A DNA stretch of 64,000 nucleotides, from assembly GCA_963824645.1 (NCBI GenBank), contig CAWGQC010000003.1, positions 473,216 to 537,215 on the forward strand. Reading direction: 5' to 3'. Source of the stretch: Bog-756 sp963824645. Its GTDB lineage: Bacteria > Actinomycetota > Acidimicrobiia > Acidimicrobiales > RAAP-2. Position 1 is the first letter of the stretch, and the number at the start of each line of letters is the position of its first letter. Shown in pieces: positions 35,051-43,829 of this stretch. A model generated the notes under the pieces. The model was not told the origin of the DNA. It was given only the letters and a program-made list of their open reading frames with translations, and did not search any database. The position numbers and the translations under genes are program-made.

Positions 35051-36280
35051 ATGGCTGATCAGGTTGCCGCCGAGGGGAGGCCGAAAGGCACGACGTTGCT
35101 ACCCGATCCCGAACCGCGATCGATCCGGGTCCCGATCATTTCGGTGGATGACCATCTGATCGAGCCACCTGATTTGTTCGAGGGTCGCGTCCTGAGCCGG
35201 CTGGCGGATCGAGCCCCACGTATCGTCGAGGACGCCTCTGGTAACCAGTTCTGGCTCTTCGAGGATCGCCAGTACCCCAACATTGGCCTCAACGCGGTGA
35301 TGGGACGGCCCAAGGATCAGTGGAGTATGGATCCCGCTCGTTTCGAAGATATGAGACCGGGCTGCTTCGATATCCACGCCCGGATTGCGGACATGGACAT
35401 CAACGGCATCTGGGCTTCTCTCTGCTTCCCATCACTGGTCGCCGGCTTCTGTGGTTCGGTATTCATCCAATCAGATGATCCGGAGCTTGGACTGGCTTGT
35501 ATGCGCGCTTGGAACGACTGGCACGCCGAGGTGTGGGCGGCGACGTATCCAGAACGGATCATCCCCCTCCAGCTCACGTGGCTTTGTGACGTGGCGCTGG
35601 CGGCCGACGAGGTGAGAGCGAACGCCGAACGCGGCTTCAAGGCGGTGAGCTTTCCCGAGTTCCCCGCTCAGCTCGGATTACCGTCAATCTTCACCGACCA
35701 CTGGGATCCATTGTTTGCTGCCTGCCAGGAGACAGAGACCGTGGTATGTCTCCATACGGGTGCATCGGCCTGGGCGCCGCTTCCGTCGCCGTCGCCCCCA
35801 TTTGAGCTCCTGCCGACTCTTTTTCCGGTCAACGCTGTCATCGCTGCCGGCGAATGGCTCTGGTCCGGGGTGCCGTTGCGGTTCCCCCACCTCTCGATTG
35901 CCATGTCGGAGGGAGGCATCGGTTGGGTCCCCATGCTCATCGACCGGGTGGACTATGTGTTGGACCATTCGGCTTCCGGGAACGAAAGCGAGTCCTGGCC
36001 GTCCAATCTGCGCCCCAGCGAGGTGCTCAAACGCAACTTCTGGTTTTGCACCATCGACGACCCGTCGCTGGTCGCTCTGCGCCATGTCATCGGTGTCGAC
36101 CACATCATGGTGGAGAGTGACTATCCGCACGCCGATTCGACGTGGCCGGATACCCAGGCGGCGCTGGAAGCCACACTCGGAGGGATCGGGGAGGTGGAGC
36201 TTCGCATGATCGCCGCCGGCAACGCCGCCCGTCTGTTCCGCCATCCCCTTCCCGGCCGAGACGACTGGCGAGTCGCCTGA
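35051..36280 (+). CDS. Amidohydrolase family (PF04909-like) metal-dependent hydrolase
   Basis: A 409-residue TIM-barrel hydrolase. ISVDDHLIEPPDLFEGR gives the N-terminal metal-ligand region, VVCLHTGAS the mid-barrel histidine, FPHLSIAMSEGGIGWVP is a strong family block, and MVESDYPHADSTWPD the terminal aspartate motif. It is clearly paralogous to the 54198-55511 protein, which shares the DDH-EPP, NVGLNAV-like and EGGIGW blocks. The gene has visibly more A/T at third positions than most neighbours. Confidence 0.88.
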   Translation: MADQVAAEGRPKGTTLLPDPEPRSIRVPIISVDDHLIEPPDLFEGRVLSRLADRAPRIVEDASGNQFWLFEDRQYPNIGLNAVMGRPKDQWSMDPARFEDMRPGCFDIHARIADMDINGIWASLCFPSLVAGFCGSVFIQSDDPELGLACMRAWNDWHAEVWAATYPERIIPLQLTWLCDVALAADEVRANAERGFKAVSFPEFPAQLGLPSIFTDHWDPLFAACQETETVVCLHTGASAWAPLPSPSPPFELLPTLFPVNAVIAAGEWLWSGVPLRFPHLSIAMSEGGIGWVPMLIDRVDYVLDHSASGNESESWPSNLRPSEVLKRNFWFCTIDDPSLVALRHVIGVDHIMVESDYPHADSTWPDTQAALEATLGGIGEVELRMIAAGNAARLFRHPLPGRDDWRVA

Positions 36281-36338
36281 GCCCGTGGCGGCGACGAAGA
36301 GGGCGGGTTCTCGGTACCTATTTTGCGCAATTTGCCGA

Positions 36339-36395
36339 ATTTACCGGCTTTACCCGATACTCCTTCTGCAACGATATCGGGTACAGCCGGTAAAT
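36339..36395. repeat. Large inverted repeat in an A+T-rich island between convergent genes
   Basis: Arms of 21 nt at 36339-36359 and 36375-36395 pair with one mismatch around a 15-nt loop; each arm contains ACCGGC or GCCGGT flanked by A/T runs. Weaker pairing continues outward across about 36313-36420, and the whole patch is far richer in A/T than the rest of the window. It lies between the stops of the amidohydrolase and the VOC gene. It may be a bidirectional terminator, a miniature inverted-repeat element or a recombination site. There is no protein-coding gene in the gap. Confidence 0.75.
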
Positions 36396-36500
36396 ATGCC
36401 GATTTCTTAAAAGGTATAACACCCCCGACGTCCCGACCTCCAGAGCCCGACCCCGACCTCCGGACCTCCGGACCTCCGGACCGGCTCAGAGAGGCCGGTC

Positions 36501-36875
36501 TCATCCCTCCAGCGTGGTGTCCTGTTGGATCTCCACGGTATTGCCGGCCGGATCGACCAACCAGATCTGGACCACCGTTCCCTGGGCTCCGCGTTCATAG
36601 GGGATGCCTTCCCGCTCGAGCTGGGCGATGGCCCCGTCCAGGTCACTGACGGCAAAACAGACGTGGGGGCCCGTCGGTTGGATGGGCCCGTCGCCCGTGG
36701 GCGCGTCGACCAGGTGGAGCTGGACATCGCCAGCCGAAAACCAGTGTCCCTCGACGCCGGGAATGTCGGGTCGGGCCTCGTCGGGCATGCTCAAGAGGCG
36801 GCGATAGAAGGCGACCGAGTCACCCAGGCTCCCCTCCACGTTGACGCTGTGGTGCAGCGTTCGGGTGACCTTCAT
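36501..36875 (-). CDS. VOC/glyoxalase superfamily protein
   Basis: A 124-residue single-domain vicinal-oxygen-chelate protein: TRTLHHSVNVEGSLGDSVAF, HWFSAGDVQLHLVDA, HVCFAVSDLDGAI and NTVEIQQD supply the beta-alpha-beta-beta-beta repeats, with histidines and a terminal glutamate in metal-ligand positions. Methylmalonyl-CoA epimerase, dioxygenase and glyoxalase relatives share this fold, so the reaction is open. The ATG is 46 bp after the Gfo/Idh stop on the same strand. Confidence 0.8.
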   Translation of the reverse strand: MKVTRTLHHSVNVEGSLGDSVAFYRRLLSMPDEARPDIPGVEGHWFSAGDVQLHLVDAPTGDGPIQPTGPHVCFAVSDLDGAIAQLEREGIPYERGAQGTVVQIWLVDPAGNTVEIQQDTTLEG

Positions 36876-36921
36876 CGACAAACTCGCTTGGCCTGCACTG
36901 CGCTTCGGAGAACAACCCCGG

Positions 36922-38031
36922 TCATGGCGGCCAGCCTTCGGGGATGACGACGCCCGACATGGTGCGGGGATCGACGGGCTGGTGGGTCTTGCCGGCCTGG
37001 TAGACGGCAAAACACAACTGAAGGGCCTTGATCCCTTCGCTGGCGGTCAACGCCGCCGGCGTGCCGTCGACCAGGGCGTCGACAAAGTTGATCGAAGCCC
37101 GCTTGAAACCGGTACCCCAGTCGGCGTCCACCGCCGGAAAGGCGGTAGTGGTCATCTCTCCCTGCTTGCCCTGATAAAGGACCACAGATGGGAGATCGAG
37201 CATCTCGCCCGTGCAGCGGGTCACCCACAGGTAACCCTCGTCCCCCTGGATCTCGAAGAACTCGTCGGCCCCGTAGTAGGCACTGCGCATCCACATTTGA
37301 GGGGCGTACATGATGTCCATGGTGCCGAGGAGATCGGGGTCCTCGTACTGGAAGATGGCGGCGCAGGGCTCGAAGAAGAAGTCGCGGCGGTGGACCATGG
37401 CCTGCACCGACACGATGTCCTGGTCGAACAGCCAAAGCGCCATGGCGTACTTGTGGATCACGTCGTCGAAAAGGTGCCCTCCCGGGCTGCTGTCGGTCAG
37501 GCGCCAGACGTAGCCGTCAGCCTCGAGGCCGGCCTGAAAGGCGGAGTCGGTCTGGCCCACCACGGTCTTCATACGCAGATGGGTGGGCCGGCCGATCGCT
37601 CCTTCGGCCAGCAGACGCTTGGCCTGCTCGAGTGGGGGATAGTGCCGGTAGCACTCACTGACCCGGAGGATGAGACCGGCGCCCTCGGCCGCCGCCGCCA
37701 TGGCCCGGGCTTCGTCGATGGTGTTGGCCAACGGTTTCTGGCAGGAGACGTGTTTTCCGGCGGCCAGTGCGGCCAGTACGTGGTCGTGGTGCAGATTGGT
37801 CGGAGTCAGGATCTCGACGGCGTCGATGGACGGGTCGGCCAGCATGGCATCGAGATCGGTGTACACCGACCCTGCTCCCCAGGCCTCGGCCGCCGCCGCG
37901 GCGCGGCCCTCGAACGGGTCGCAGACAGCCGCCACCTCGCACCGCGGGTCTTCGATATAGCCGGCCACATTGAGCACGGCAATGTTGCCTGCTCCTACAA
38001 TTCCGATCCGCACGCGGTCTGTCCCTGGCAT
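36922..38031 (-). CDS. Gfo/Idh/MocA family oxidoreductase
   Basis: A 369-residue NAD(P)-dependent oxidoreductase. The N-terminal Rossmann domain has RIGIVGAGNIAVLNV, and HVSCQKPLANT holds the family lysine, with Gln in place of the usual Glu of EKP. The C-terminal domain contains GGHLFDDVIHKYAMALWLF. Family members oxidise sugars, inositols or other polyols. A TAACCT hexamer 7 nt upstream of the ATG suggests its own leaderless promoter, separate from the ligase genes 44 bp upstream. Confidence 0.86.
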   Translation of the reverse strand: MPGTDRVRIGIVGAGNIAVLNVAGYIEDPRCEVAAVCDPFEGRAAAAAEAWGAGSVYTDLDAMLADPSIDAVEILTPTNLHHDHVLAALAAGKHVSCQKPLANTIDEARAMAAAAEGAGLILRVSECYRHYPPLEQAKRLLAEGAIGRPTHLRMKTVVGQTDSAFQAGLEADGYVWRLTDSSPGGHLFDDVIHKYAMALWLFDQDIVSVQAMVHRRDFFFEPCAAIFQYEDPDLLGTMDIMYAPQMWMRSAYYGADEFFEIQGDEGYLWVTRCTGEMLDLPSVVLYQGKQGEMTTTAFPAVDADWGTGFKRASINFVDALVDGTPAALTASEGIKALQLCFAVYQAGKTHQPVDPRTMSGVVIPEGWPP

Positions 38032-38038
38032 GGCCGTC

Positions 38039-38044
38039 AGGTTA
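38039..38044 (-). promoter_or_regulatory. Putative -10 element of the Gfo/Idh gene (leaderless)
   Basis: On the minus strand the hexamer is TAACCT, 7 nt before ATG 38031, with no ribosome-binding site between. Confidence 0.45.
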
Positions 38045-38075
38045 GCGACACGATGGCCGGTTCACGAGTCCACCC

Positions 38076-39662
38076 TCACGACGACCCCGGGTAGCCGCCA
38101 CCGCCGTAGCGTCGGTCGAGCTCGTCATAGTCGACCGCCCACCCTTTACGTGGGAGGGCGTCGGTGAACTCGACGGTGCTTGGTTTCTTGTACGAGGCGA
38201 TGTGGGCCCGGCAATGCTCGATGAGCTCGGACTCGGAGACGGCTGCTCCGGAATCGAGCACGACAACGGCCAGGACCCGTTGCGTCCAACGTCGGTCGGG
38301 AACGCCGATGATGGCCGCCTCCTTCACCGCCGGGTGGAGGACGAGGCATCCTTCGACCTCGGCCGGATAGATGTTCTCCGCCGCCGATTTAACGATGCGG
38401 GTCAGCGGGGCCACGAAGCTGAGCGAACCGTCGGGATGGCGACGACCGAGGTCGCCGGTGTGCCACCAGCCTCCTCGGAACTTTTCCGCGTTGAGCTCCG
38501 GTCGGTTGTGATAGCCATTGGTGACGATGGGTCCTCGGGCCACGATCTCACCGGTTTCGCCCTCGGGCACGTCGGCCCCGTCAGGGTCGACGATGCGGAC
38601 CTCGGCCAGCGGCGAGGGTCGTCCGCTGGTGCCTTCGGATCCCACTCCGAAGGCGTTGAAAGTCAACATGCCGGTCACTTCGGTCTGTCCGTAACCGGCC
38701 GGATGGGTGCCCCACGGGCTGTCGTCCACCCGGATCATGGCGTTCCAAGCCGGACTCCCGCCGAAGGTGCGGAAGTGTGACAGATCGTAACGACCTCCTC
38801 GGTTGACCTCCATCACCTCCTCGGCGGTCGGACCCATGACGAAGCCGTAGTTGCAGCCCTCGGCTTCTATGACCCGGCACAGCTCCTCGGCGTCCACCCT
38901 GCGGGTGAGGACGTTGGTCCCTCCCATTTGGAAAGTGGCGAAGGTTGTCATAAGCGTGGCCATGTGGAACATGGGCCCGGAGTTCAAATACACCGACTCC
39001 TCGGTGATCCTCTGCACCATGGCCACCAGGATGGCCTGGGTGATGATGGCCCGGTGGGAGAGCAGTGCACCGTTGGGTGTGCCTCCGAAGGCGCCCGTAT
39101 AGAGCTGAATGACCGGGTCGGTTGCCCCGACCGACGTGGTGTCATCCTCTTGTGACAGAGAGCTGTCGGCGGCCAGAAAGGCCTCATAGCCGTCCGCTGC
39201 CCCCGGGTCGTCGTGCACCAACCAACGGGCCTTCCCCGTCCAGCGAGAGCGTGCTGCAGCCACCGTGTCACCGATCTCCTCGTGCTGCCACACGACCACG
39301 GTGGGATCGGCGTCATCAAGCAGGGTGACCATCTCCGCCGCGCTGAGCCGCCAGTTGGCGGGAACCACCACTGCCCCGATTTTGGCGCAGGCCAACCACG
39401 ATTCCACCAGTCGGTGACAGTTCTGGCCGAGCCACACCAACCGACCCCCGGGGCTCATGCCCGCGCCCACCAGCTGGCGGGCCAGACGGTCAGTTCGTGC
39501 GTTTAGCTCCGGGTAGGTGATGTTCGATGTGCCGCATACTAGGGCCCGTGTGCGCGGCCGGCTGCGGCTGTGCTCGGCCAGAACGTCGGGCAGCGTGAGC
39601 ATGTGACCGGCCGTCACCGCGTCCGGAAAGGTGGTGCCCGGACCAGCGTCCGGGGACGTCAT
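38076..39662 (-). CDS. ANL-superfamily ligase with degenerate phosphate loop and C-terminal motif
   Basis: A 528-residue protein with the acyl-CoA synthetase fold: LVWLGQNCHRLVESW, AGYGQTEVTGMLTF and GDLGRRHPDGSLSF are clear. The phosphate loop reads LYTGAFGGTPNGALLSH: the usual Ser/Thr run and its lysine (TSGTTGxPKG) are missing. The terminal motif LPRKGWAVDYDELDRR has no GK at the place of the catalytic lysine, and the hinge IVKSAAENIYP departs from GGENI. It may be a ligase with changed chemistry or an inactive partner. It lies 13 bp after a normal ligase in the same operon. Confidence 0.85.
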   Translation of the reverse strand: MTSPDAGPGTTFPDAVTAGHMLTLPDVLAEHSRSRPRTRALVCGTSNITYPELNARTDRLARQLVGAGMSPGGRLVWLGQNCHRLVESWLACAKIGAVVVPANWRLSAAEMVTLLDDADPTVVVWQHEEIGDTVAAARSRWTGKARWLVHDDPGAADGYEAFLAADSSLSQEDDTTSVGATDPVIQLYTGAFGGTPNGALLSHRAIITQAILVAMVQRITEESVYLNSGPMFHMATLMTTFATFQMGGTNVLTRRVDAEELCRVIEAEGCNYGFVMGPTAEEVMEVNRGGRYDLSHFRTFGGSPAWNAMIRVDDSPWGTHPAGYGQTEVTGMLTFNAFGVGSEGTSGRPSPLAEVRIVDPDGADVPEGETGEIVARGPIVTNGYHNRPELNAEKFRGGWWHTGDLGRRHPDGSLSFVAPLTRIVKSAAENIYPAEVEGCLVLHPAVKEAAIIGVPDRRWTQRVLAVVVLDSGAAVSESELIEHCRAHIASYKKPSTVEFTDALPRKGWAVDYDELDRRYGGGGYPGSS

Positions 39663-39675
39663 CGGCCCGCCCGGC

Positions 39676-41259
39676 TCACGAGGCCTCCGGCGAGTCGCCG
39701 GTGGAGGCGGGGGCCTCCGCCAGCTGGGCGCCGAGTTTGTCCTTCACCACCTTGCCGGTGGCGTTGCGGGGAAGAGCTTCCACAAAGTGCCACTGGCGCG
39801 GCACCTTGTACTGAGCCAATTCCTCGAGTGTGTGGGCTCGCAGGTCGTCGCCGGTGGCCTGCTGGCCGGGTCGGAGAACGACGAAGGCGACCACGTCCTC
39901 TCCCAGTACCGGATGGGGCACCCCGATGACTGCCACCTCGTGTACGGCCGGATGTGACTCAATGGCGTGCTCGACGTCGGTGGGATGGATGTTGTTTCCG
40001 CCACGGATGATGACATCCTTGCTCCTCCCTACGATGTAGAGATAGCCGTCGGCGTCGACTTTTCCCAGGTCACCAGTGATCAGCCAGCCGTCCACCCAGG
40101 TGCGGGCAGTGGCGTCGGGATCCCCGTAGTACTCGCGTGGTCGACCGGGGATGCGCATCCGCACCTCGCCCACCTGGCCGGCCGGCACGTCGTCCCCGTG
40201 GCTGTCGACGCAGTGGATCTCCGCCGGGGGAGCCGGCTTGCCGACCGATCCGGGTCGCTTGACCGCCTCGCCCGGCGGCATGATGCAATAGACGGAGCCG
40301 GCCTCGGTCATGCCGTAGTTGTTGGACACGAGTGCGGTGGGCATGCGCTCTTGCAGCCGCTCCAGAACAAAGGGGGCCAGAGGGGCACTGCCTACCGAGC
40401 AGAGGGTGACGGAGCTCAGATCCGCCTTGTCGAAGCGGGGGTTCTCGAGCAGCAGAGTGGCCATGGCCGGCACGAGGAAGACGGCCGAGGGCCGTTCCGA
40501 TTCGACGGTGTCGAACCACTGGTCAGCTCCGAACCGGGGCTGGAAGAGAACGCGCATCCCCAGCTTCATCGGCGTGTACACGAAGGAGATGCCGGCAAAG
40601 GTATAGGGCGGGCTGGCGTGCATCCACGCTTGTCCGCTCCATGTCGGCTTGGCGAACGGGACCAGTGACGAGTTGTCGTGGCGGACGGCCACGCCCTTGG
40701 GATGGCCCGTGGTCCCCGACGTATAGAGGATGTCGGCGAGATCCTCGGGCTGACGAGGAACCTGGAGGTAGGAGGCATCAGCGTCCAGCGCCTCCGACCA
40801 GGGGACAGCGCCCGGCGGATTGCCCACCGCGCCTCGCTCGTCGCCCTCGGCGCCCCGGGCCCCGGGCCCCGGGGGTACGGCTATGACCAGACGGGGGCGT
40901 CCCTCGGGATAGCGCTCGACCAGCGATGCTTCGGTTACGGCCGCGGCCGCGCCCGAGTGGTCGATCATCCGGGCCACTTCGGGCCGGGTCAACTGGGGGT
41001 TGAAGGGAACGGCCACCGCTCCCGCCCGGTGAATGGCGGCGTAGGTCACCACCCAGCGCAGGGCGTTGGCCGGATCGAGGTGGATGGCCACCCGGTCACC
41101 GGGAGACAGGCCGGAGGCCAGAAAGCCCCGAGCCAGCCGGCTGGCCTGGGCGTCCCACTCGGCGAAAGTGAGTGACCCCACACCCACCACCTGATAGCCC
41201 ACTTCGTCACCGAAGGCGAGAGCCACGGCGTGCAGCTGTTCTGGAAGTAGCTGGGCCAC
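39676..41259 (-). CDS. Acyl-CoA synthetase (AMP-forming ligase)
   Basis: A 527-residue ANL ligase with all motifs intact: LYTSGTTGHPKGVAVRH, NYGMTEAGS, hinge GDLGKVDADGYLYIVGRSKD, RGGNNIHPTDVE, and LPRNATGKVVKDKL with the catalytic lysine. A Gly/Pro-rich insertion follows about residue 125. GTG 41259 is preceded by AGGAG at suitable spacing. It sits between an SDR and the degenerate ligase, all probably one transcript. Confidence 0.91.
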   Translation of the reverse strand: MAQLLPEQLHAVALAFGDEVGYQVVGVGSLTFAEWDAQASRLARGFLASGLSPGDRVAIHLDPANALRWVVTYAAIHRAGAVAVPFNPQLTRPEVARMIDHSGAAAAVTEASLVERYPEGRPRLVIAVPPGPGARGAEGDERGAVGNPPGAVPWSEALDADASYLQVPRQPEDLADILYTSGTTGHPKGVAVRHDNSSLVPFAKPTWSGQAWMHASPPYTFAGISFVYTPMKLGMRVLFQPRFGADQWFDTVESERPSAVFLVPAMATLLLENPRFDKADLSSVTLCSVGSAPLAPFVLERLQERMPTALVSNNYGMTEAGSVYCIMPPGEAVKRPGSVGKPAPPAEIHCVDSHGDDVPAGQVGEVRMRIPGRPREYYGDPDATARTWVDGWLITGDLGKVDADGYLYIVGRSKDVIIRGGNNIHPTDVEHAIESHPAVHEVAVIGVPHPVLGEDVVAFVVLRPGQQATGDDLRAHTLEELAQYKVPRQWHFVEALPRNATGKVVKDKLGAQLAEAPASTGDSPEAS

Positions 41260-41285
41260 CGTGGTCTCCTACCCGACGGTCCGAG

Positions 41286-42176
41286 CTACTTCTTGTGGCC
41301 GAGCAGAGGGTGGGCTGGCATCCCCACCGGCTGGAGATGCTGTCCCAGCACCTCGTGGAAGTGCTCGGCCACCTGGGTCGGCGTCCAGCCACCCTCCTGC
41401 CACATGGTGGCCACCTGACGCGGCGTCTGAAAGATGGTGTAGCCGAAACCTGTACGCCCGAACACCTGGCCGTTGACATCAGCGGCGGCGTCAGAGGCCA
41501 GGAAGGCGACCAGTGGGGCGTTGAGGGCGGGGTCCTGATCGGGAGCGGGCGCTTCGTCGTCGCCCAGACCCATGGTCATGCGGGTGGCGCCGGCCGGAGC
41601 CATGGCGTTGACGGTAATGCCGTAACGGCCCAGTTCCACGGCCCAGACGAACGTCATGCCCATGATGGCGGCCTTGGCCGCACCGTAATTGGACTGGCCG
41701 AAGTTTCCCCGAAGACCGGCCGACGAGGTGATGTTGACGATCCGTCCGTAACCGGCCTCTTTCATCAGAGGTGCGGCGTGTCGAGCGGTGTTGAACGTCC
41801 CCTTCTGATGAACGGCCACCACGGCGTCATAGTCGGCCTCGTCCATCTTCACCAAGGTCCGGTCGCGGACGATTCCCGCGTTGTTGACCAGGATGTCGAT
41901 CTTTCCAAAGGCGTCGACGGCGGTGTCGATGATGCGGCCGGCGGCCTCGAAGTCATCAACAGGATCGCGGCTGGTCACAGCCTTGCCCCCCTGCGTGGTG
42001 ATCTCCTTGACCACCTGGTCGGCGGGATCCTCGTCGGTGCCCTCACCACTTAGCGCCACCCCGATGTCGTTGACCACCACCGATGCGCCCTCAGAGGCCA
42101 GGCAAAGGGCGATGTCGCGTCCAATGCCGCGCCCCGCACCTGTGACGACCGCTACTCGTCCTTCCAGCAAACTCAT
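41286..42176 (-). CDS. Short-chain dehydrogenase, HSD17B4-like (3R)-hydroxyacyl-CoA dehydrogenase type
   Basis: A 296-residue SDR with LEGRVAVVTGAGRGIGRDIA, NNAGIVRDRTLVKM, INITSSAGL-like serine region and SNYGAAKAA. The NDIGVALSGEGTD stretch after the first strand and the long C-terminus match the dehydrogenase part of peroxisomal multifunctional enzyme 2 and mycobacterial Hsd4-type proteins, which oxidise 3-hydroxyacyl-CoA esters including those of sterol side chains. The ATG is probably leaderless. It heads a minus-strand operon with two ligases. Confidence 0.87.
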   Translation of the reverse strand: MSLLEGRVAVVTGAGRGIGRDIALCLASEGASVVVNDIGVALSGEGTDEDPADQVVKEITTQGGKAVTSRDPVDDFEAAGRIIDTAVDAFGKIDILVNNAGIVRDRTLVKMDEADYDAVVAVHQKGTFNTARHAAPLMKEAGYGRIVNITSSAGLRGNFGQSNYGAAKAAIMGMTFVWAVELGRYGITVNAMAPAGATRMTMGLGDDEAPAPDQDPALNAPLVAFLASDAAADVNGQVFGRTGFGYTIFQTPRQVATMWQEGGWTPTQVAEHFHEVLGQHLQPVGMPAHPLLGHKK

Positions 42177-42182
42177 CGGGCC

Positions 42183-42188
42183 ACTCTA
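42183..42188 (-). promoter_or_regulatory. Putative -10 element of the SDR-ligase operon (leaderless)
   Basis: On the minus strand the hexamer is TAGAGT, 6 nt before ATG 42176. The rest of the 256-bp divergent gap to the RidA-like gene holds a TAACAT hexamer at 42277-42282 and no clear operator. Confidence 0.42.
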
Positions 42189-42432
42189 TGCGAACCGTGG
42201 GGAATGGCCAGTAGGCCGACGGCTTCATTCAAACCACTTTGGCAACCTGTTCTCCCGCGCCTCGGGAAGTCGGCGGTAACATCCTGTTGGTTGCCGGGGC
42301 GGTGCCCGGCCTATGGCCAGGAGGTCGCCTGCGTATGTCCCTGTCCGCCCACAGCGGCGTGGTTGCCGTTGTCATTCGCCTGCCCGGGGCCCTGTGCCCG
42401 ACTGATGCCGTTCCCGACCGTGGGGTGGATTG

Positions 42433-42921
42433 ATGAGCGGCGGCCCAGGGGCACCCGCGGGCAGGGTGCGAGCGCGAGTCGAGGAACTCGGGCTTCGTCT
42501 CCACGGTCCACACCCTCCCCATGACCCGCTCGACGCGGTGGTGGTGCATGGCGGGGTGGCCCGGACATCGGGGCAGCTCCCGAGGATCGACGGCCAGTTG
42601 ACCTGCGTCGGCACCCTCGGCCGGAACGTGACGGTAGAAGAAGGTGCCGCCGCCGCCGGTGTCTGTGCCCTCAATGCCCTGGCCGTGCTCGAATCCGAAC
42701 TGGGTACCCTCGACCGGGTGATCCGGTTGCTTTCGCTGACCGGCTTCGTGGCCTCGGCCCCTGATTTTCACCGGCAGCCCGATGTCGTCGACGGAGCCAG
42801 CGCAGTACTCTTCGACATCTTCGGCCCGGCCGGACGTCATACCCGGTCGGCCATCGGTGTGGCCGCACTGCCCCGGGGTGGAGCGGTGGAGATCGAGCTG
42901 ACAGCCGCCATCCTGGACTGA
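42433..42921 (+). CDS. RidA (YjgF/YER057c/UK114) family protein, long form
   Basis: A 162-residue RidA-like protein. RidA enzymes hydrolyse reactive enamine/imine intermediates to ketones and ammonia; some relatives act in degradation pathways. Visible are VVVHGGVARTSGQLP, the helix AAAAGVCALNALAVLESELG, and the C-terminal TRSAIGVAALPRGGAVEIEL, which carries the family arginine region. The length matches the 150-residue subgroup. The ATG overlaps, in TGATG, the stop of an unsupported 64-codon frame. It begins a four-gene island without CoA enzymes. Confidence 0.82.
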   Translation: MSGGPGAPAGRVRARVEELGLRLHGPHPPHDPLDAVVVHGGVARTSGQLPRIDGQLTCVGTLGRNVTVEEGAAAAGVCALNALAVLESELGTLDRVIRLLSLTGFVASAPDFHRQPDVVDGASAVLFDIFGPAGRHTRSAIGVAALPRGGAVEIELTAAILD

Positions 42922-43070
42922 AGTTCGGAAATCGGGGCCGCACTCGACCGCCGGGGTCAGGTTTCCGATCGGTGGCGGGCACCGACCGCAGGACCCGCAA
43001 CCCGACGGCTCGGCCCGGATTGGTGTGCGCCGAATAGGTCAACTCAACAGCGAGAACTGAGGAGAAACAA

Positions 43071-43706
43071 ATGGACGACACAGAGATCAAGGCGGCCCTC
43101 ATCGAACTGGGTGCAGCCACTCTCGGTGAGTCCGGAGCTCGTGGCATGCCGTCGCGGATCCGCCCGGTCTGGTCCGGAGCCGTGCTGGCCGCTCCGGCCT
43201 TTCCCGTTTCGTGCACTCCGGGGGACAACCTGGCTGTCCACGTGGCGGTGGCCCGGGCTCCCGAGGGATCGGCGCTCGTGGTCGACGTGGGCGATGTGGC
43301 CGGGCGCGGCTACTGGGGCGAGGTGTTAACCACCGGGGCGCAATCCAGAGGATTGGCCGGCCTGGTGATCGATGGTGGTGTCCGCGACGTCGCCGCTCTG
43401 CAAAGGCTTGCTTTTCCGGTCTTTTCGGCCACGGTGTCCCTTCCTGGGGCCACCAAGGTGTCCAGGGGGACAGCGGGATTGCCGGCCACGGTGGCCGGCG
43501 TGCCCGTGGCGGTCGGCGATTGGGTGGTCGGTGACGTCGACGGTGTCGTAGTGGTGCCCGCCGAGGGCATCAGCGAGGTCATTGCGGCCGGACGCAAGCG
43601 GGAAACGGCCGAGGTCGGCTACTTCGAGGCCCTGCGCCAGGGTTCGACAACGGTCGAACTCCTGCATCTGGACGCCACCCTCATCCGAGGCGACAGCTCG
43701 TCCTGA
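43071..43706 (+). CDS. RraA-family protein (4-hydroxy-4-methyl-2-oxoglutarate aldolase / oxaloacetate decarboxylase-like)
   Basis: A 211-residue RraA-fold protein. The signature is RGLAGLVIDGGVRDVAALQR with the aspartate and arginine that bind metal and pyruvyl substrate in the aldolase subgroup, and ARGMPSRIRPVW near the N-terminus. Homologues either cleave 4-hydroxy-4-methyl-2-oxoglutarate in aromatic catabolism or inhibit RNase E; the DGGVRD form favours an enzyme. GAGGAG precedes the ATG. The 149-bp gap upstream shows no feature. Confidence 0.84.
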   Translation: MDDTEIKAALIELGAATLGESGARGMPSRIRPVWSGAVLAAPAFPVSCTPGDNLAVHVAVARAPEGSALVVDVGDVAGRGYWGEVLTTGAQSRGLAGLVIDGGVRDVAALQRLAFPVFSATVSLPGATKVSRGTAGLPATVAGVPVAVGDWVVGDVDGVVVVPAEGISEVIAAGRKRETAEVGYFEALRQGSTTVELLHLDATLIRGDSSS

Positions 43707-43758
43707 CCCGGTCGGCTGCGGCGGACACCGAGCGATTCGGGGAGGGCTCCCTCGTACC

Positions 43759-43773
43759 GGCGCCAATGGCGCC
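43759..43773. terminator. Possible GC-rich stem between RraA and cupin genes
   Basis: GGCGCCAATGGCGCC forms a short perfect stem in the gap between two convergent genes. There is no U-tract, so termination is uncertain. Confidence 0.3.
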
Positions 43774-43829
43774 CCGGCCCGAAAGACCAGGGACCGCATG
43801 CCGCCGAGACCCGGGGCGCCGGCCCGGCC

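Noticed and set aside
36313..36420. Integron attC or chromosomal dif site in the A+T-rich island
   Set aside because: The outer boxes do not match the attC core triplets, and no XerC/XerD-type arms are evident.
42239..42433. A 64-codon frame ending in TGATG before the RidA-like gene
   Set aside because: It has a TTG start, no ribosome-binding site and no protein-like pattern; overlap with the next start is not enough.
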